64,000 nucleotides of DNA from Opitutia bacterium (GTDB taxonomy: Bacteria > Verrucomicrobiota > Verrucomicrobiia > Opitutales > Opitutaceae), in the NCBI GenBank assembly GCA_016217595.1, contig JACRHS010000004.1, positions 62,001-126,000 on the forward strand, written 5' to 3'. The notes under the pieces are model-generated. The model did not search any database, had not been told where the DNA came from, and saw nothing but the letters and a program-made list of their open reading frames with translations. A program made the translations under genes and the position numbers. Below, piece after piece: positions 17,370 to 25,678 of this stretch. How positions within the stretch are numbered: position 1 is the first letter of the stretch; every line of letters begins with the position of its first letter.

Positions 17370-18401
17370 TTATTTCGCGGCGAGCAGTTCGTTGACCTTG
17401 CGCATCACGGCGAAGGAGTCGGCCACGTAAAGGACGTCGGCCTTGCCCTGCGCCCAGCTGCAATTCGCGTTCAGATTGATCGCGCGGCGCTCGTTGATGA
17501 AACGCCAGCCGACCGTGTGCGGCTCCTCGCCGTGGCAGCAGGTCGCCAGCCCCTTCGGGTGACGCGGCGTCGAGCCGGTCTGGCCAACCTGGTTGAGGTG
17601 CGTCATGAACTTGAGCACCGCCTGGCCTTCGCCGCTCAAATCGACGAGCGACTTGGTGCTGCCGAGCGACGCCTTCGCTTTGCCGAGGAAACCGAGGATG
17701 AGTTGCTCCGCTTCCTCCGGATGCGTTTTGCCGTCGGGCTGCGTTTTCGTCCAACCTGCGCCGGCGACAAACAACAGCTTGGCATCGGGGCGAATCGTCT
17801 GCGCGTCGGAGGCCGGCGCCTGCACGCCGGTGACGACTGTGCGTTGGTGCGCGGCGGTTAACGCCACCGCGACCGCTTCGACGCTGGCGGTGCCGGCGGC
17901 GCCGGACCACGCCGGGCTGCAACCCGGATCGAGGAGAATGAACCACGGACGGCGCGTGCGCTGCACGACGGCCTCCATGCGTTGGCGGTAATACCAGCGG
18001 GTGAGGCCGGGTTTGCCGTCGGCGGTGGTGGCACCGGTGACGTGGCCGTCGATGCGACCGCCGAGCCGTTGCGCGACGCCGGCGAGCACGCGGTTGCACC
18101 GCGAGGTGGCGGGCGCGATGACGATGGTGGCGGCAGCGGCCTTGGCCAACGCTTCCGCCGCGGCGCTGTCGGTCGAGTAACGCGAGGGCGCGAACTCCGC
18201 TCCGGCGACGCCGAGGAAGCGTTGCGCGCCGCAGCTGGCGATCTGGTTGGCGGCGGGTTGCACGTTGCCGCCGATGAGGCCGGCGAGCAGTGGCGCGCCT
18301 AGTCCGGTCGCGAGCGCCTGGGCGGCCGTCAACGTTTCGAGCGCGGCCTTGCCGAGCGAACCGTCGGCTTCGGTGTGGGCGAGAAAGAGAATGGTTTCCA
18401 T
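17370..18401 (-). CDS. etfA: Electron transfer flavoprotein alpha subunit, divergent
   Basis: 343 aa. The N-terminal Rossmann-like half (METILFLAHTEADGSL..., AATIVIAPATSRCNRVLAGVAQRLGG) matches EtfA. In the FAD domain the motif VGQTG is kept, but the usual GISGAxQH that stacks on the flavin is replaced by ATCCHGEEPH, and AIN.D..APIF by RAINLNANCSW. It therefore belongs to a divergent ETF branch whose flavin chemistry may differ. ETF carries electrons from dehydrogenases to the quinone pool. Partner etfB lies upstream on the same strand, separated by 107 bases that contain a large inverted repeat. A candidate acceptor (ETF dehydrogenase-like) is encoded at 22446-24272. Confidence 0.85.
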   Translation of the reverse strand: METILFLAHTEADGSLGKAALETLTAAQALATGLGAPLLAGLIGGNVQPAANQIASCGAQRFLGVAGAEFAPSRYSTDSAAAEALAKAAAATIVIAPATSRCNRVLAGVAQRLGGRIDGHVTGATTADGKPGLTRWYYRQRMEAVVQRTRRPWFILLDPGCSPAWSGAAGTASVEAVAVALTAAHQRTVVTGVQAPASDAQTIRPDAKLLFVAGAGWTKTQPDGKTHPEEAEQLILGFLGKAKASLGSTKSLVDLSGEGQAVLKFMTHLNQVGQTGSTPRHPKGLATCCHGEEPHTVGWRFINERRAINLNANCSWAQGKADVLYVADSFAVMRKVNELLAAK

Positions 18402-18417
18402 GAGGAGGAAGATATTT

Positions 18418-18495
18418 TTAACAGAAGGTAACGAAGAGAACGAAGGAGTTCGGAAGTAGAATGGCCTCTTCGTTTACTTCGTTATCTTTTGTGAA
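18418..18495. repeat. Imperfect 31-base inverted repeat between etfB and etfA
   Basis: The left arm 18418-18448 (TTAACAGAAGGTAACGAAG...) matches the complement of the right arm 18465-18495 with a few mismatches; each arm itself contains the short direct repeat AACGAAG. A hairpin of this size in the etfB-etfA spacer could stabilise or attenuate the mRNA. It resembles a small mobile (MITE/REP-like) element. Confidence 0.7.
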
Positions 18496-18508
18496 GGTTC
18501 TGGTCGGG

Positions 18509-19321
18509 TTATTCCTTGCCGATCCACTCGACAATTTCGCGAGCGATATCGTCGGGCGACTGGTCTTTCACGATCTTGGTTTCGCGGCGCTGTTTCGGGA
18601 GGGAAACGCTGGCGAAGGCGACGCCATCGTTGGCGACCTTGAGGGCCTTGGCGCGCTGGAGCGCCGGCATCACGGTGCGCATGTTGAGCATGCCGACCTG
18701 CGGATTATTGGGCGGCTCGGCGAGATTGCCGGTGGCCCAGCCGAGCAACGCCGGCAGCGCCGCACAGGTGGAGACCTGATGTTTGCCGCCCTCGATGCGC
18801 TCCAAGATGCGCAACGCGCCATCGGGTTGCACGGTGAGTTCGTCGACGCCCTGGAACTGATCGACGATGCCGAGGCGTTCGCCGACCATCTGCATCGTGG
18901 TGCCCGCGCCACGCGACGCGGATTCCCAGCCGCCGAAGACGAGCAGGCGCGCCTTGTCCAGACCGGCGATACCCTGAATCGCCTCGGCGAGCGCGGCGGC
19001 GATCTCCGCCGACTCGGCGAAACCGCTGGCCGGGCCGTCGATCGCGATAAGCTCGAACGGCACCTTTTGCGCCACGGTCATCATCACCTGCTGCAGCTTG
19101 GCCTTGGGGCCGACGCTCACGAGCCAGACTTTGCTGCCGGGGTTTTGCTTGGCGAGGTTGGCCGCCTCAAACAACGCATGCCCCGCCCACGGATCGAGCA
19201 CGGCGGGCAGCATCATTTCGTTTTTCAAGGCCGGGCCGGTCGGCGTGGCGACAGGCTCCAGCGTTTGCAGCGGATCGGGCACGAGGCTGCCACAGACGAC
19301 GATTTGGTAGGCGGTGGGCAT
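18509..19321 (-). CDS. etfB: Electron transfer flavoprotein beta subunit
   Basis: 270 aa, slightly longer than classical EtfB. It keeps the overall adenine-nucleotide alpha hydrolase-like fold (IVVCGSLVPDPL, then DPWAGHALFEAANLAK, KARLLVFGGWESASRGAG in place of the usual G.QA.D.D.GQ.G, and a C-terminal LPKQRRETKIV). Like its partner it is a divergent member. The first codon follows a C/T-rich tract (TTTTCCC) with no Shine-Dalgarno, and a strong hairpin lies 31 bases upstream. It forms the ETF heterodimer with etfA. Confidence 0.85.
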   Translation of the reverse strand: MPTAYQIVVCGSLVPDPLQTLEPVATPTGPALKNEMMLPAVLDPWAGHALFEAANLAKQNPGSKVWLVSVGPKAKLQQVMMTVAQKVPFELIAIDGPASGFAESAEIAAALAEAIQGIAGLDKARLLVFGGWESASRGAGTTMQMVGERLGIVDQFQGVDELTVQPDGALRILERIEGGKHQVSTCAALPALLGWATGNLAEPPNNPQVGMLNMRTVMPALQRAKALKVANDGVAFASVSLPKQRRETKIVKDQSPDDIAREIVEWIGKE

Positions 19322-19700
19322 ATGGGAAAAGGAAATGCTCGGAAAACAAAACGTCCGGCGTCAATCGCCGGGCGGGCTTTTCTTTGGGAGGGCCGGCGGC
19401 CGACGGCAAGCCTGCATCCTGCGGCGGGTGTGCCGGCGCCGGCGCCAGTCGGCAAACCGATTTTACAAATTTTTAATAGATCGCCGGCTTGCCCCACTTA
19501 GGTAAAAACTCAGGCTGCACGCGCAGGTAACTTCGCGCGGAACGCATTCCCGCAGAAGCACTCGACCGGGCCACGAGCGCCGCGGCCCGGGGGCACTGTC
19601 GGTCGGCGGTCCGGGTGCAGTTGCCCGCTTTTCGCAGGAATACCAGCCCATGCGTTCAACCGTCTCCACCGCCCCCATTCCCCCACCGGAGAACCGCCCG
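19322..19700. other. Divergent intergenic region of etfB and hybrid kinase
   Basis: 379 bases with the hairpin at 19352-19374 and otherwise GC-rich DNA. There is a GGAG 9 bases before ATG 19701, marking the kinase start. Short frames here look like chance. I see no RNA gene. Confidence 0.4.
19352..19374 (-). terminator. Terminator- or attenuator-like hairpin in the etfB leader
   Basis: A 9-base stem CGTCCGGCG/CGCCGGGCG (one G-T pair) with a 5-base loop. On the minus strand it is followed by TTTTGTTTT and then the etfB start 31 bases away; on the plus strand it is followed by GGCTTTTCTTT. It could stop transcripts coming from either side or act as a leader attenuator for etfBA. Confidence 0.5.
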
Positions 19701-21656
19701 ATGAAAATCGCGACGCGGTATCCGACTGGTTCGATTCGTCGCCCAGGGAGCTGGTGGCGGTACGGGCTCGGCGGGCTCGGCCTGATGCTCGTACTCGCGG
19801 CAACGTTGCCGGCACAAAGCCCCGGCCAGCCGGCTGCGTCCGCCCCTCCGGCACCGGCCGCGCTGGAGGAAATCGCGCGCCCGTTTTACCGCACCGGCTG
19901 GTTCGTCGCCGCGGTGGTCGTTCTCATGATCGGCGGCGCGGCGGGAGCCTATCAACTCCGCGTGAGCCTGATGCGCCGCCGCATGGTCGGATTGAAGCGG
20001 CTGGTCGATGAACGCACCAAGGAGCTCCAGCACGCCAAGGAAGCCGCCGAGGCCGCCACCCGCGCCAAGAGCGAATTTCTGGCCAACATGAGCCACGAAA
20101 TCCGCACGCCCATGAACGGCGTCATCGGCATGACCGGCCTGCTCCTCGAAACCAAACTCGACCCGATGCAGCGCGAGCTCGCCGAGACGATCCGCGACAG
20201 CGCCGATTCGCTGCTGGGCATCATCAACGACATTCTGGATTTCTCCAAAATCGAAGCCGGCAAACTCAGTTTCGAGCAGATCGACTTCGACCTCGTGGAG
20301 TTGATGGAGAGCACCCGCGATCTGCTCGCCGAAACCGCGTTCCAAAAAGGCATCGAGCTGGCGAGCTTCGTCGCCGCCGACGTGCCCCACCGCCTGCGGG
20401 GCGACCCCAACCGGCTGCGCCAGATCGTGCTCAATCTCCTCAGCAATGCCGTCAAGTTCACCAGCCAGGGCGATGTGACCATCCGCGTCGACCGCGAGAG
20501 CGAGACCGAGACGCACGTCGTCGTGCGCTTCCGCGTCTCCGACACCGGCATCGGCATCGCGCCCGAAGTCCAGAACCGGTTGTTCCAAGCCTTCTCCCAG
20601 GCCGACAATTCGATGACGCGGCGCTACGGCGGCACCGGCCTCGGCCTCGCCATCGCCCGCAGACTCGTGACCCTGATGGAAGGCGATATCGGCGTCGAAA
20701 GCCGCTCCGGCGAAGGCTCCACCTTCTGGTTCACCGTGCGCCTCGCCAAACAAACCGGCGTGCCGCCGCCGCGCGAACAGTACGACCGCACGTTGGACAA
20801 CCTGCTCGTGCTCGTGGTCGACGACAACGCCACCAACCGCCAGATCCTCGGCTACCAACTCCAGTCCTGGCGCATGCGCAAAGACGCCGCCGCCGGTGCC
20901 GAGGAGGCGCTCGCGTTGTTGCGCACTGCTGTCGCCGCCGGCACCCCCTACGACATCGCCCTGCTCGATGTGCAGATGCCCGACATGGACGGCCTCACAC
21001 TGGCGCGCGCCATCCGGGCCGATGCGCGCCTCGCCACCACGCGGCTGATTCTGTTGACCTCGCTCGGCCACACCTTCGATAGCGCCGATCTGCAAACACT
21101 GGGGATCGACGCGGCGTTGATGAAACCCGTCAAGCAGTCGCACCTCTTCGACACGCTCGGCAACGTGATCGGCAAGGCCCGGGCTGCGCAACTCGCCGCC
21201 GGCAACCCCACCGCCCACTCCGGATCCGGGACACCGCTGCCGCCGCTGCCAAAGCTCAACATCCTGGTGGCGGAGGATAACGAGCTTAACCAGAAAGTGG
21301 CGCGCGGCCTCCTGCAGGAACTCGGTTGCACGACCGAAGTCGTGGCCGACGGCGCCGCGGCGCTGGCGGCGTTGCAGCGCACGCATTTCGACCTCGTGTT
21401 CATGGACTGCCAGATGCCGGGCATGGACGGCTACGACGCCACGAAGGCGATTCGCGAACGCGAACGCGACACGTCGCAACCCTGCCCGTGGACGGCGCCG
21501 CTGTACATCGTCGCCCTGACCGCGCACGCCATGCAAGGCGACCGCACCAAGTGCCTCACCGCCGGCATGGACGACTACATCAGCAAACCGGTTCACCTGA
21601 CCGATCTGCACGCCGCCATCAAACGCTGGAAACTCGCCCGCGGAGACCAAGAATAG
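19701..21656 (+). CDS. Hybrid histidine kinase with two receiver domains and no sensor domain
   Basis: 651 aa from ATG 19701, chosen because CCGGAG lies 9 bases upstream; ATG 19650 is an alternative. Order: signal/anchor (about 20-36), short linker with RPFYRTGWF, membrane helix (about 67-87), then HisKA with the phosphorylated His at about 132 ([18 protein letters not shown]), HATPase (N-box [26 protein letters not shown]), REC1 (VVDDN; phospho-Asp in [11 protein letters not shown]) and REC2 ([16 protein letters not shown]). The linker PFYRTGWF plus helix plus short coiled coil is what normally follows the Y_Y_Y domain in propeller-sensor (Reg_prop) kinases, but the propeller is missing. The input is therefore unknown; it may be an effector partner of another sensor. 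Confidence 0.93.
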   Translation: MKIATRYPTGSIRRPGSWWRYGLGGLGLMLVLAATLPAQSPGQPAASAPPAPAALEEIARPFYRTGWFVAAVVVLMIGGAAGAYQLRVSLMRRRMVGLKRLVDERTKELQHAKEAAEAATRAKSEFLANMSHEIRTPMNGVIGMTGLLLETKLDPMQRELAETIRDSADSLLGIINDILDFSKIEAGKLSFEQIDFDLVELMESTRDLLAETAFQKGIELASFVAADVPHRLRGDPNRLRQIVLNLLSNAVKFTSQGDVTIRVDRESETETHVVVRFRVSDTGIGIAPEVQNRLFQAFSQADNSMTRRYGGTGLGLAIARRLVTLMEGDIGVESRSGEGSTFWFTVRLAKQTGVPPPREQYDRTLDNLLVLVVDDNATNRQILGYQLQSWRMRKDAAAGAEEALALLRTAVAAGTPYDIALLDVQMPDMDGLTLARAIRADARLATTRLILLTSLGHTFDSADLQTLGIDAALMKPVKQSHLFDTLGNVIGKARAAQLAAGNPTAHSGSGTPLPPLPKLNILVAEDNELNQKVARGLLQELGCTTEVVADGAAALAALQRTHFDLVFMDCQMPGMDGYDATKAIRERERDTSQPCPWTAPLYIVALTAHAMQGDRTKCLTAGMDDYISKPVHLTDLHAAIKRWKLARGDQE

Positions 21657-21684
21657 CCGGGCGGAAAATCACGGCTTCCCTCTG

Positions 21685-21710
21685 CCTTACCTGCATATTG
21701 ACAAGTAAGG
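21685..21710. promoter_or_regulatory. Candidate vapBC operator/promoter
   Basis: Inverted repeat CCTTAC (21685-21690) / GTAAGG (21705-21710), with a TTGACA hexamer inside the spacer. It lies 16-22 bases upstream of the antitoxin start. VapB-type antitoxins bind such repeats over their own promoter, so autoregulation is the natural reading. Binding is inferred. Confidence 0.5.
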
Positions 21711-21732
21711 CGACAGAATCCATGGTATGCCC

Positions 21733-21999
21733 ATGACCACCTTAACGCTCACGGCCAAACGCCAGGCGACGTTTCCGGTCGAGACCTGCAAATCTCTCGG
21801 TTTGAAGCCGGGCGATGTCGTCGAACTTGAAGCGCGCGACGAAGCGAACGGACGTGTTTGGGTGCTGCGGCCGCGGCCAGCGCGAGCGCGCCGCTGGGTG
21901 GGCAGTCTCGACGCCTACGCCAGCGCCGCCACCGATCATTCGATGGAAGCGGTCTGCGCGAGCGTAGCCGCCGGTAGAAAATCGGGAACCGGCGCGTGA
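21733..21999 (+). CDS. AbrB/MazE-type antitoxin (VapB-like)
   Basis: 88 aa from ATG 21733 (ATG 21727 would add two residues). The SpoVT/AbrB swapped-hairpin fold is evident at residues 1-45: TTLTLTAKRQATFPVETCKSLGLKPGDVVELE is the typical pattern, given here as TLTAKRQATFP then LGLKPGDVVELE. The C-terminal half is expected to wrap the toxin. Its stop overlaps the toxin start (GTGA at 21996-21999), so translation is coupled. Confidence 0.85.
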   Translation: MTTLTLTAKRQATFPVETCKSLGLKPGDVVELEARDEANGRVWVLRPRPARARRWVGSLDAYASAATDHSMEAVCASVAAGRKSGTGA

Positions 22000-22391
22000 A
22001 AGTCGGACTCGATACGTCGGTGGTGCTGCGCCTGCTGCTGGGTCAACCCGCGGAGCAAGCCCAACGCGCGCTCGCATTTTTAGATGAGTTGGCCCGGCGC
22101 GGCGACCAAGCGATGGTGTCGGACATGGTCGTCGCAGAGACCTATTTCGCGCTGCAATACCATTACGCGGTGCCGAAGAAGGAAGCCCTCGCCGCCCTAC
22201 GCCAGATGTTTGCCGACAATGAAATCGAAGCACAGGGTGTGGCGGTTGATGTGCTGGCCACGGAAGGGCTGGCTTCGGCCAAGCCGGGTTTTGTCGACCG
22301 CATGATTCTGAGTGCCTACCTCGCGTCTGGCGACTCGATGGTGACCTTCGAGAAGGCAGCCGGAAAACTGAAATCCGTCCGCGTACTGTAA
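21996..22391 (+). CDS. PIN-domain toxin (VapC-like ribonuclease)
   Basis: 131 aa. Acidic active-site residues at expected positions: D6 in GLDTSVVLRLL, E48 in MVVAETYFAL, D101 in FVDRMILSAYL, and E119 in TFEKAAGKL. PIN toxins cut tRNA or rRNA and are neutralised by the antitoxin encoded just upstream. It starts with GTG overlapping the antitoxin stop. The last acidic position is Glu rather than the commoner Asp. It sits between the ETF genes, consistent with a mobile addictive module. Confidence 0.9.
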   Translation: MKVGLDTSVVLRLLLGQPAEQAQRALAFLDELARRGDQAMVSDMVVAETYFALQYHYAVPKKEALAALRQMFADNEIEAQGVAVDVLATEGLASAKPGFVDRMILSAYLASGDSMVTFEKAAGKLKSVRVL

Positions 22392-22445
22392 ACTGGAACC
22401 AGCCGGCCGGTCGGAACGCAGAGGACGGCGCGTCGTCGCCCCGCC

Positions 22446-24272
22446 TCAGTTCTCCGCCGAGTGCAGGCCGCCGGCGCCGGCGCGGAAATCGATGTTGGTG
22501 CGCTCCGGATTTGTCGGGTGCGGTTGCGAGCAATTCCACAAACACGCGCCGCAGTGCACGCATTTCTCGCGGTCGAAAGCCGGCACGCCACCCGCCCCGG
22601 GCGCGATCGCCTGGCCGGAACACGCGTCGATGCAGATCTTCACCTGGCACTTCTCGCACGTCGCTTCGTCGACAAACACCACGTGGTCGGCATAGCCGGC
22701 CGGCGCCTGCACCTTGCCGCCCATGAGCAGCGCGTCCTGATGCGAGATGAGCAACTTGCCGTCGAGCGGCACCGCGGGCCAGCCGACGCGATCCATCAGC
22801 GCGTCGCGCAAACTCTGCCCGCTCGCGGTGCAGGCGGCGCGGATTATGGCGATCTCGGCCGCGGTGAGTTTGCCACGGTAGTAGGTTTCGAGACTCGGCA
22901 CGCGCGCGTGCGGCGGGAGCGGTTTCCCGGGGAGATTGATGCGCCCGCCGGTCAGGCCGGTGAGCCCCATGCCGATGAGACCGGTGACGACGCCGCGTTG
23001 AAAACCGTCGCGCGCCTTCTCGGCGACGCGCGCCTCTTTTTCCACCCAGCTCGCGCGGCGGCGGGCGACGTACGCCTGCTCGAGATTTTCCTTGGTGAAT
23101 GGTTTCCCGGCTTTGAGCAGTTCGACCACGCCCTCGGCGAGCAATGTTCCCGTGGCCCAAGCTTCATCGACGCCCGAGCCGGTGAGCACGTTGGTGCTGC
23201 CCGAGCCCTCGCCGATGCGCACGAAGCCGTCGCCCGCGAGATGCGGCTCGCCGCGGCGGCCGGATTCCTGGAGCGATTTCGCGCCCCACGAACGCAGCGT
23301 GCCGCCTTCGAGGTAGCGCCACAGGTACGGGTGCAGCATCCAGTGCTGGAGGTAGCGGTACGCCGTGCGCACTGGCGAATCGAACCACGACGGCACGAAA
23401 ATGCCGAGCGACGCGATGCGCCCCGGATGCACGTACATGAAACCGAAAATCTCCGGCTCGGGATAACCGAACGTATGAAAGACCGTGCCGGGCGCGAGGT
23501 CGACGTGCGCCGGCAAATCGACGACGAACTTCATGCCCACCGCCCAATCGTGCTGATGGTTGCCCGCGGGCAGACCGAACTGCTCGTCGAGCTGGCGGCC
23601 GATCGCGCCCACCGGCCCGTCGCCCACCACCGTGAGCGCCGCGCGGATGTCCATGCCCGGCATGAACCCGTCGGACGCGTTGCCCTTTTTGTCGGTGCCC
23701 TGATCGATCAGGCGCACGCCAACAACCTTGCCGTCTTCGACGAGCGGACTTGCGACCGGCGTCGACGGCCACACCTGCACCGTGCCGGAGCCCATCACCT
23801 GGCCGCCGACCCATTGCATGAACTGGCCCATCGAGAGCACGAGGCCGTCGTGCTTTTGGAGAAACGGCGGAGTCCACGGCAGGTTGACTGCGTGGTGCTC
23901 GTACGGCAGCGCCCACTTGCCCGCGCGGACCAGCGCATCGGCCAGCCGCAACGTCGTCGAGCGGCGGCTCGCGCCGACGGGATCGAGCAGGTACGCGATC
24001 TTCTCGTGCTGCACGGGAGCCGCCATCGGGATCTGCGCGGGATCGAGCTGCGGGAAACTGGCCTTGATGCTGCGGGCCGGCGTGACGACGCCCGACACGC
24101 CGAAACCGATGTCGTCGGCGCGCTCATAACAAATCACCTGCGGCGGCATCCCGGGCGCGGCGGCGCTGTCGAGCGCAGGCGAGCCGTCCTCCTTCACGAG
24201 CTGCTTGGAGAGCGACGTGAGGAACCCGCCCATCGCCGGGCCGAAGCCGACGCAGACGATATCGACGTTCAT
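22446..24272 (-). CDS. ETF dehydrogenase-like flavoprotein with eight-cysteine ferredoxin tail
   Basis: 608 aa. The N-terminal FAD-binding motif is VDIVCVGFGPAMGG. The middle resembles ETF:ubiquinone oxidoreductase/FixC (LADALVRAGK, MQWVGGQVMG, VGDGPVGAIGRQLDEQFGL, and RIGEGSGSTNVLTGSGVDEAWATG for the FAD end). The C-terminus has two cysteine groups: C539, C542, C547, C551 and C571, C574, C577, C581 (CxxCxxCxxxC), suggesting two [4Fe-4S] clusters, whereas classical ETF-QO has one. It would pass electrons from the divergent ETF (18509-19321, 17370-18401) to quinone. ATG 24272 was chosen because upstream codons lack flavoprotein sequence and cross a low-complexity stretch. Confidence 0.82.
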   Translation of the reverse strand: MNVDIVCVGFGPAMGGFLTSLSKQLVKEDGSPALDSAAAPGMPPQVICYERADDIGFGVSGVVTPARSIKASFPQLDPAQIPMAAPVQHEKIAYLLDPVGASRRSTTLRLADALVRAGKWALPYEHHAVNLPWTPPFLQKHDGLVLSMGQFMQWVGGQVMGSGTVQVWPSTPVASPLVEDGKVVGVRLIDQGTDKKGNASDGFMPGMDIRAALTVVGDGPVGAIGRQLDEQFGLPAGNHQHDWAVGMKFVVDLPAHVDLAPGTVFHTFGYPEPEIFGFMYVHPGRIASLGIFVPSWFDSPVRTAYRYLQHWMLHPYLWRYLEGGTLRSWGAKSLQESGRRGEPHLAGDGFVRIGEGSGSTNVLTGSGVDEAWATGTLLAEGVVELLKAGKPFTKENLEQAYVARRRASWVEKEARVAEKARDGFQRGVVTGLIGMGLTGLTGGRINLPGKPLPPHARVPSLETYYRGKLTAAEIAIIRAACTASGQSLRDALMDRVGWPAVPLDGKLLISHQDALLMGGKVQAPAGYADHVVFVDEATCEKCQVKICIDACSGQAIAPGAGGVPAFDREKCVHCGACLWNCSQPHPTNPERTNIDFRAGAGGLHSAEN

Positions 24273-24503
24273 GGACGTCCGCTCAACGGCGGGCGCGGAA
24301 GAAGGATTGGTAACCGAGGAGGACACGGAGCTCACGGAGGGAAGGAAGCGCCCCCGGGTCAAGCCGCCAAGGCGCAAAACGCAGGATTCCCGGCCCGCGG
24401 CCCGAATCGTGGGCACGCTTGAGAGTCGCACATCGCCTCCGGCCATCTCAATAAACTTGGGTAAAAGGAGAAAAGGGCTAGGAGCACCAGTGGCTCTTTT
24501 GGG

Positions 24504-25052
24504 TCATGGTTTTTTGACTGGTTTTATCATGTCAATAGGCCTCACACCAAAAGTGAGCTTGGGTTCGGGAGTCCCAAGTGGTTTTGGCAGAATCTGCGAC
24601 TGCACGAGATTCATCTTCCGGCCGTCCCAGACAAAATGCTCAACGTGGATCGGCCAATCGAATCCCTCCGCCCAATAAACCGTAAAAAGACGGCTATCAG
24701 GTCGAAACAGGAAACCTGTGGGGCCATCCCATTCATTCGGGAAATCCTGCTGAAAATCCCTCTGTGGGTAAACTTCGCCAGTGCTGCGATCGATGATGCA
24801 ATACTCCGCGCAACCCGTGCCACATCCGACGATAAAAACAGAGTAATAGCCGGCAAAATTTACGTGCGCGATTTCGGGATTATCGGAATAGCTAAGATAG
24901 GACTCCATTTTCCAACCGATACCCGACCGAGGGATCTTGGTTTTCGCAAATTTGGCCAAAGCAATCTGTTCATGCGCGGGAAATGCTTCGAAAGTCGGTG
25001 TCGTCTGTGAACATCCTACCAAGGCGAGTAAAATCAGAAAGGGTAGCTTCAT
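24504..25052 (-). CDS. Hypothetical lipoprotein
   Basis: 182 aa with a lipoprotein signal peptide: MKLPFLILLALVGC, lipid-bearing Cys at residue 14. The mature part has CGTGCAEYCIIDRSTGEVY and DFPNEWDGPTGFLFRPDSRL, typical of small uncharacterised periplasmic proteins seen in many Gram-negatives. No function is known to me. GC content is clearly lower than that of the flanking genes, and the following DNA holds a toxin remnant, so it may be part of an acquired patch. Confidence 0.75.
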   Translation of the reverse strand: MKLPFLILLALVGCSQTTPTFEAFPAHEQIALAKFAKTKIPRSGIGWKMESYLSYSDNPEIAHVNFAGYYSVFIVGCGTGCAEYCIIDRSTGEVYPQRDFQQDFPNEWDGPTGFLFRPDSRLFTVYWAEGFDWPIHVEHFVWDGRKMNLVQSQILPKPLGTPEPKLTFGVRPIDMIKPVKKP

Positions 25053-25330
25053 CTTTGCAGACGATGTGTAAACTGGGTTTCATGACACACGAAAACAGTT
25101 GGCTGGCGAACGAATCGAAGTTCAGCCAGCGGAGGTGGCAGTTACAATCCTGAATGCCCTTCGCTGGTGTTGTTTGCTGAATCTTGCCGCACAATGAGAA
25201 ATCTGAAGACGTCATGTCTTGACCCTTTTCAATATATCGCATCCTGCGCTAGCGCAACGTTATCCTCGATTTTACCGAATGAAGGATCGGAGGATGCGGA
25301 ATGGAAGAAACCTGTGGGTTGAGCCGATCA
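25053..25330. other. Non-coding, lower-GC stretch
   Basis: 278 bases between the lipoprotein start and the PIN remnant. The short frames in it carry no recognisable protein. An imperfect repeat around GCGCTAGCGCAACGTT (about 25246) was looked at as an integron attC site but lacks the second core. Confidence 0.35.
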
Positions 25331-25546
25331 TTACCAGACCGTGGCAATGATCAAGGAGTCGGTAATGTTGGCGTCTTTGGTGATGAGTGGCAGGCGGTGG
25401 ACTTTGGCGGTGGCGGCGATGATCCGGTCGAATTGATCGCCGTGGGGCAAGACAACCGCGGGGGCCGCCAGCGCGATCTCGATCGTGATGAGCAGCACCG
25501 GGGGCGCCCGAGGTGTGAAAGGCAACTGTGCGGAGCGAGCCGCCAA
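25331..25546 (-). pseudogene. PIN-domain toxin remnant (C-terminal half only)
   Basis: About 70 codons ending in a normal PIN C-terminus: ITIEIALAAP, LPHGDQFDRIIAATAKVHRLPLITKDANI and the terminal TVW, written here in pieces as LPHGDQFDRIIAATA and LITKDANITDS. The N-terminal part with the first two acidic residues (DT..., E) is missing; upstream DNA in this and the neighbouring frames does not restore it, and no antitoxin is present. It is read as a decayed VapC. Confidence 0.7.
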
Positions 25547-25624
25547 GCCGGCGGACTGGAAATAGGTTCGTGCCGGTCTACTTGGTAATCACAGCCCACA
25601 AGCCTCTTCCGGCGTGTCCGCGTT

Positions 25625-25670
25625 AAAAAAACAGGCGCGACCCACGGCCTGGTCAGGCCGGAGTCGCGCC
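25625..25670 (-). terminator. Intrinsic terminator of the sialidase-like gene
   Basis: A stem GGCGCGAC/GTCGCGCC with a second internal pairing GGCCTG/CAGGCC. On the minus strand it is followed by a T-rich run (GTTTTTTT). It lies 9 bases beyond the stop codon at 25679. Confidence 0.85.
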
Positions 25671-25678
25671 CGCGCCGG

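Noticed and set aside
19656..21650. 664-residue minus-strand frame opposite the hybrid kinase
   Set aside because: Composition of a shadow frame; the kinase on the other strand has complete motifs.
25240..25270. Integron attC-like site
   Set aside because: Only one core-like GTT sequence is present, no paired R and L boxes and no integrase nearby.
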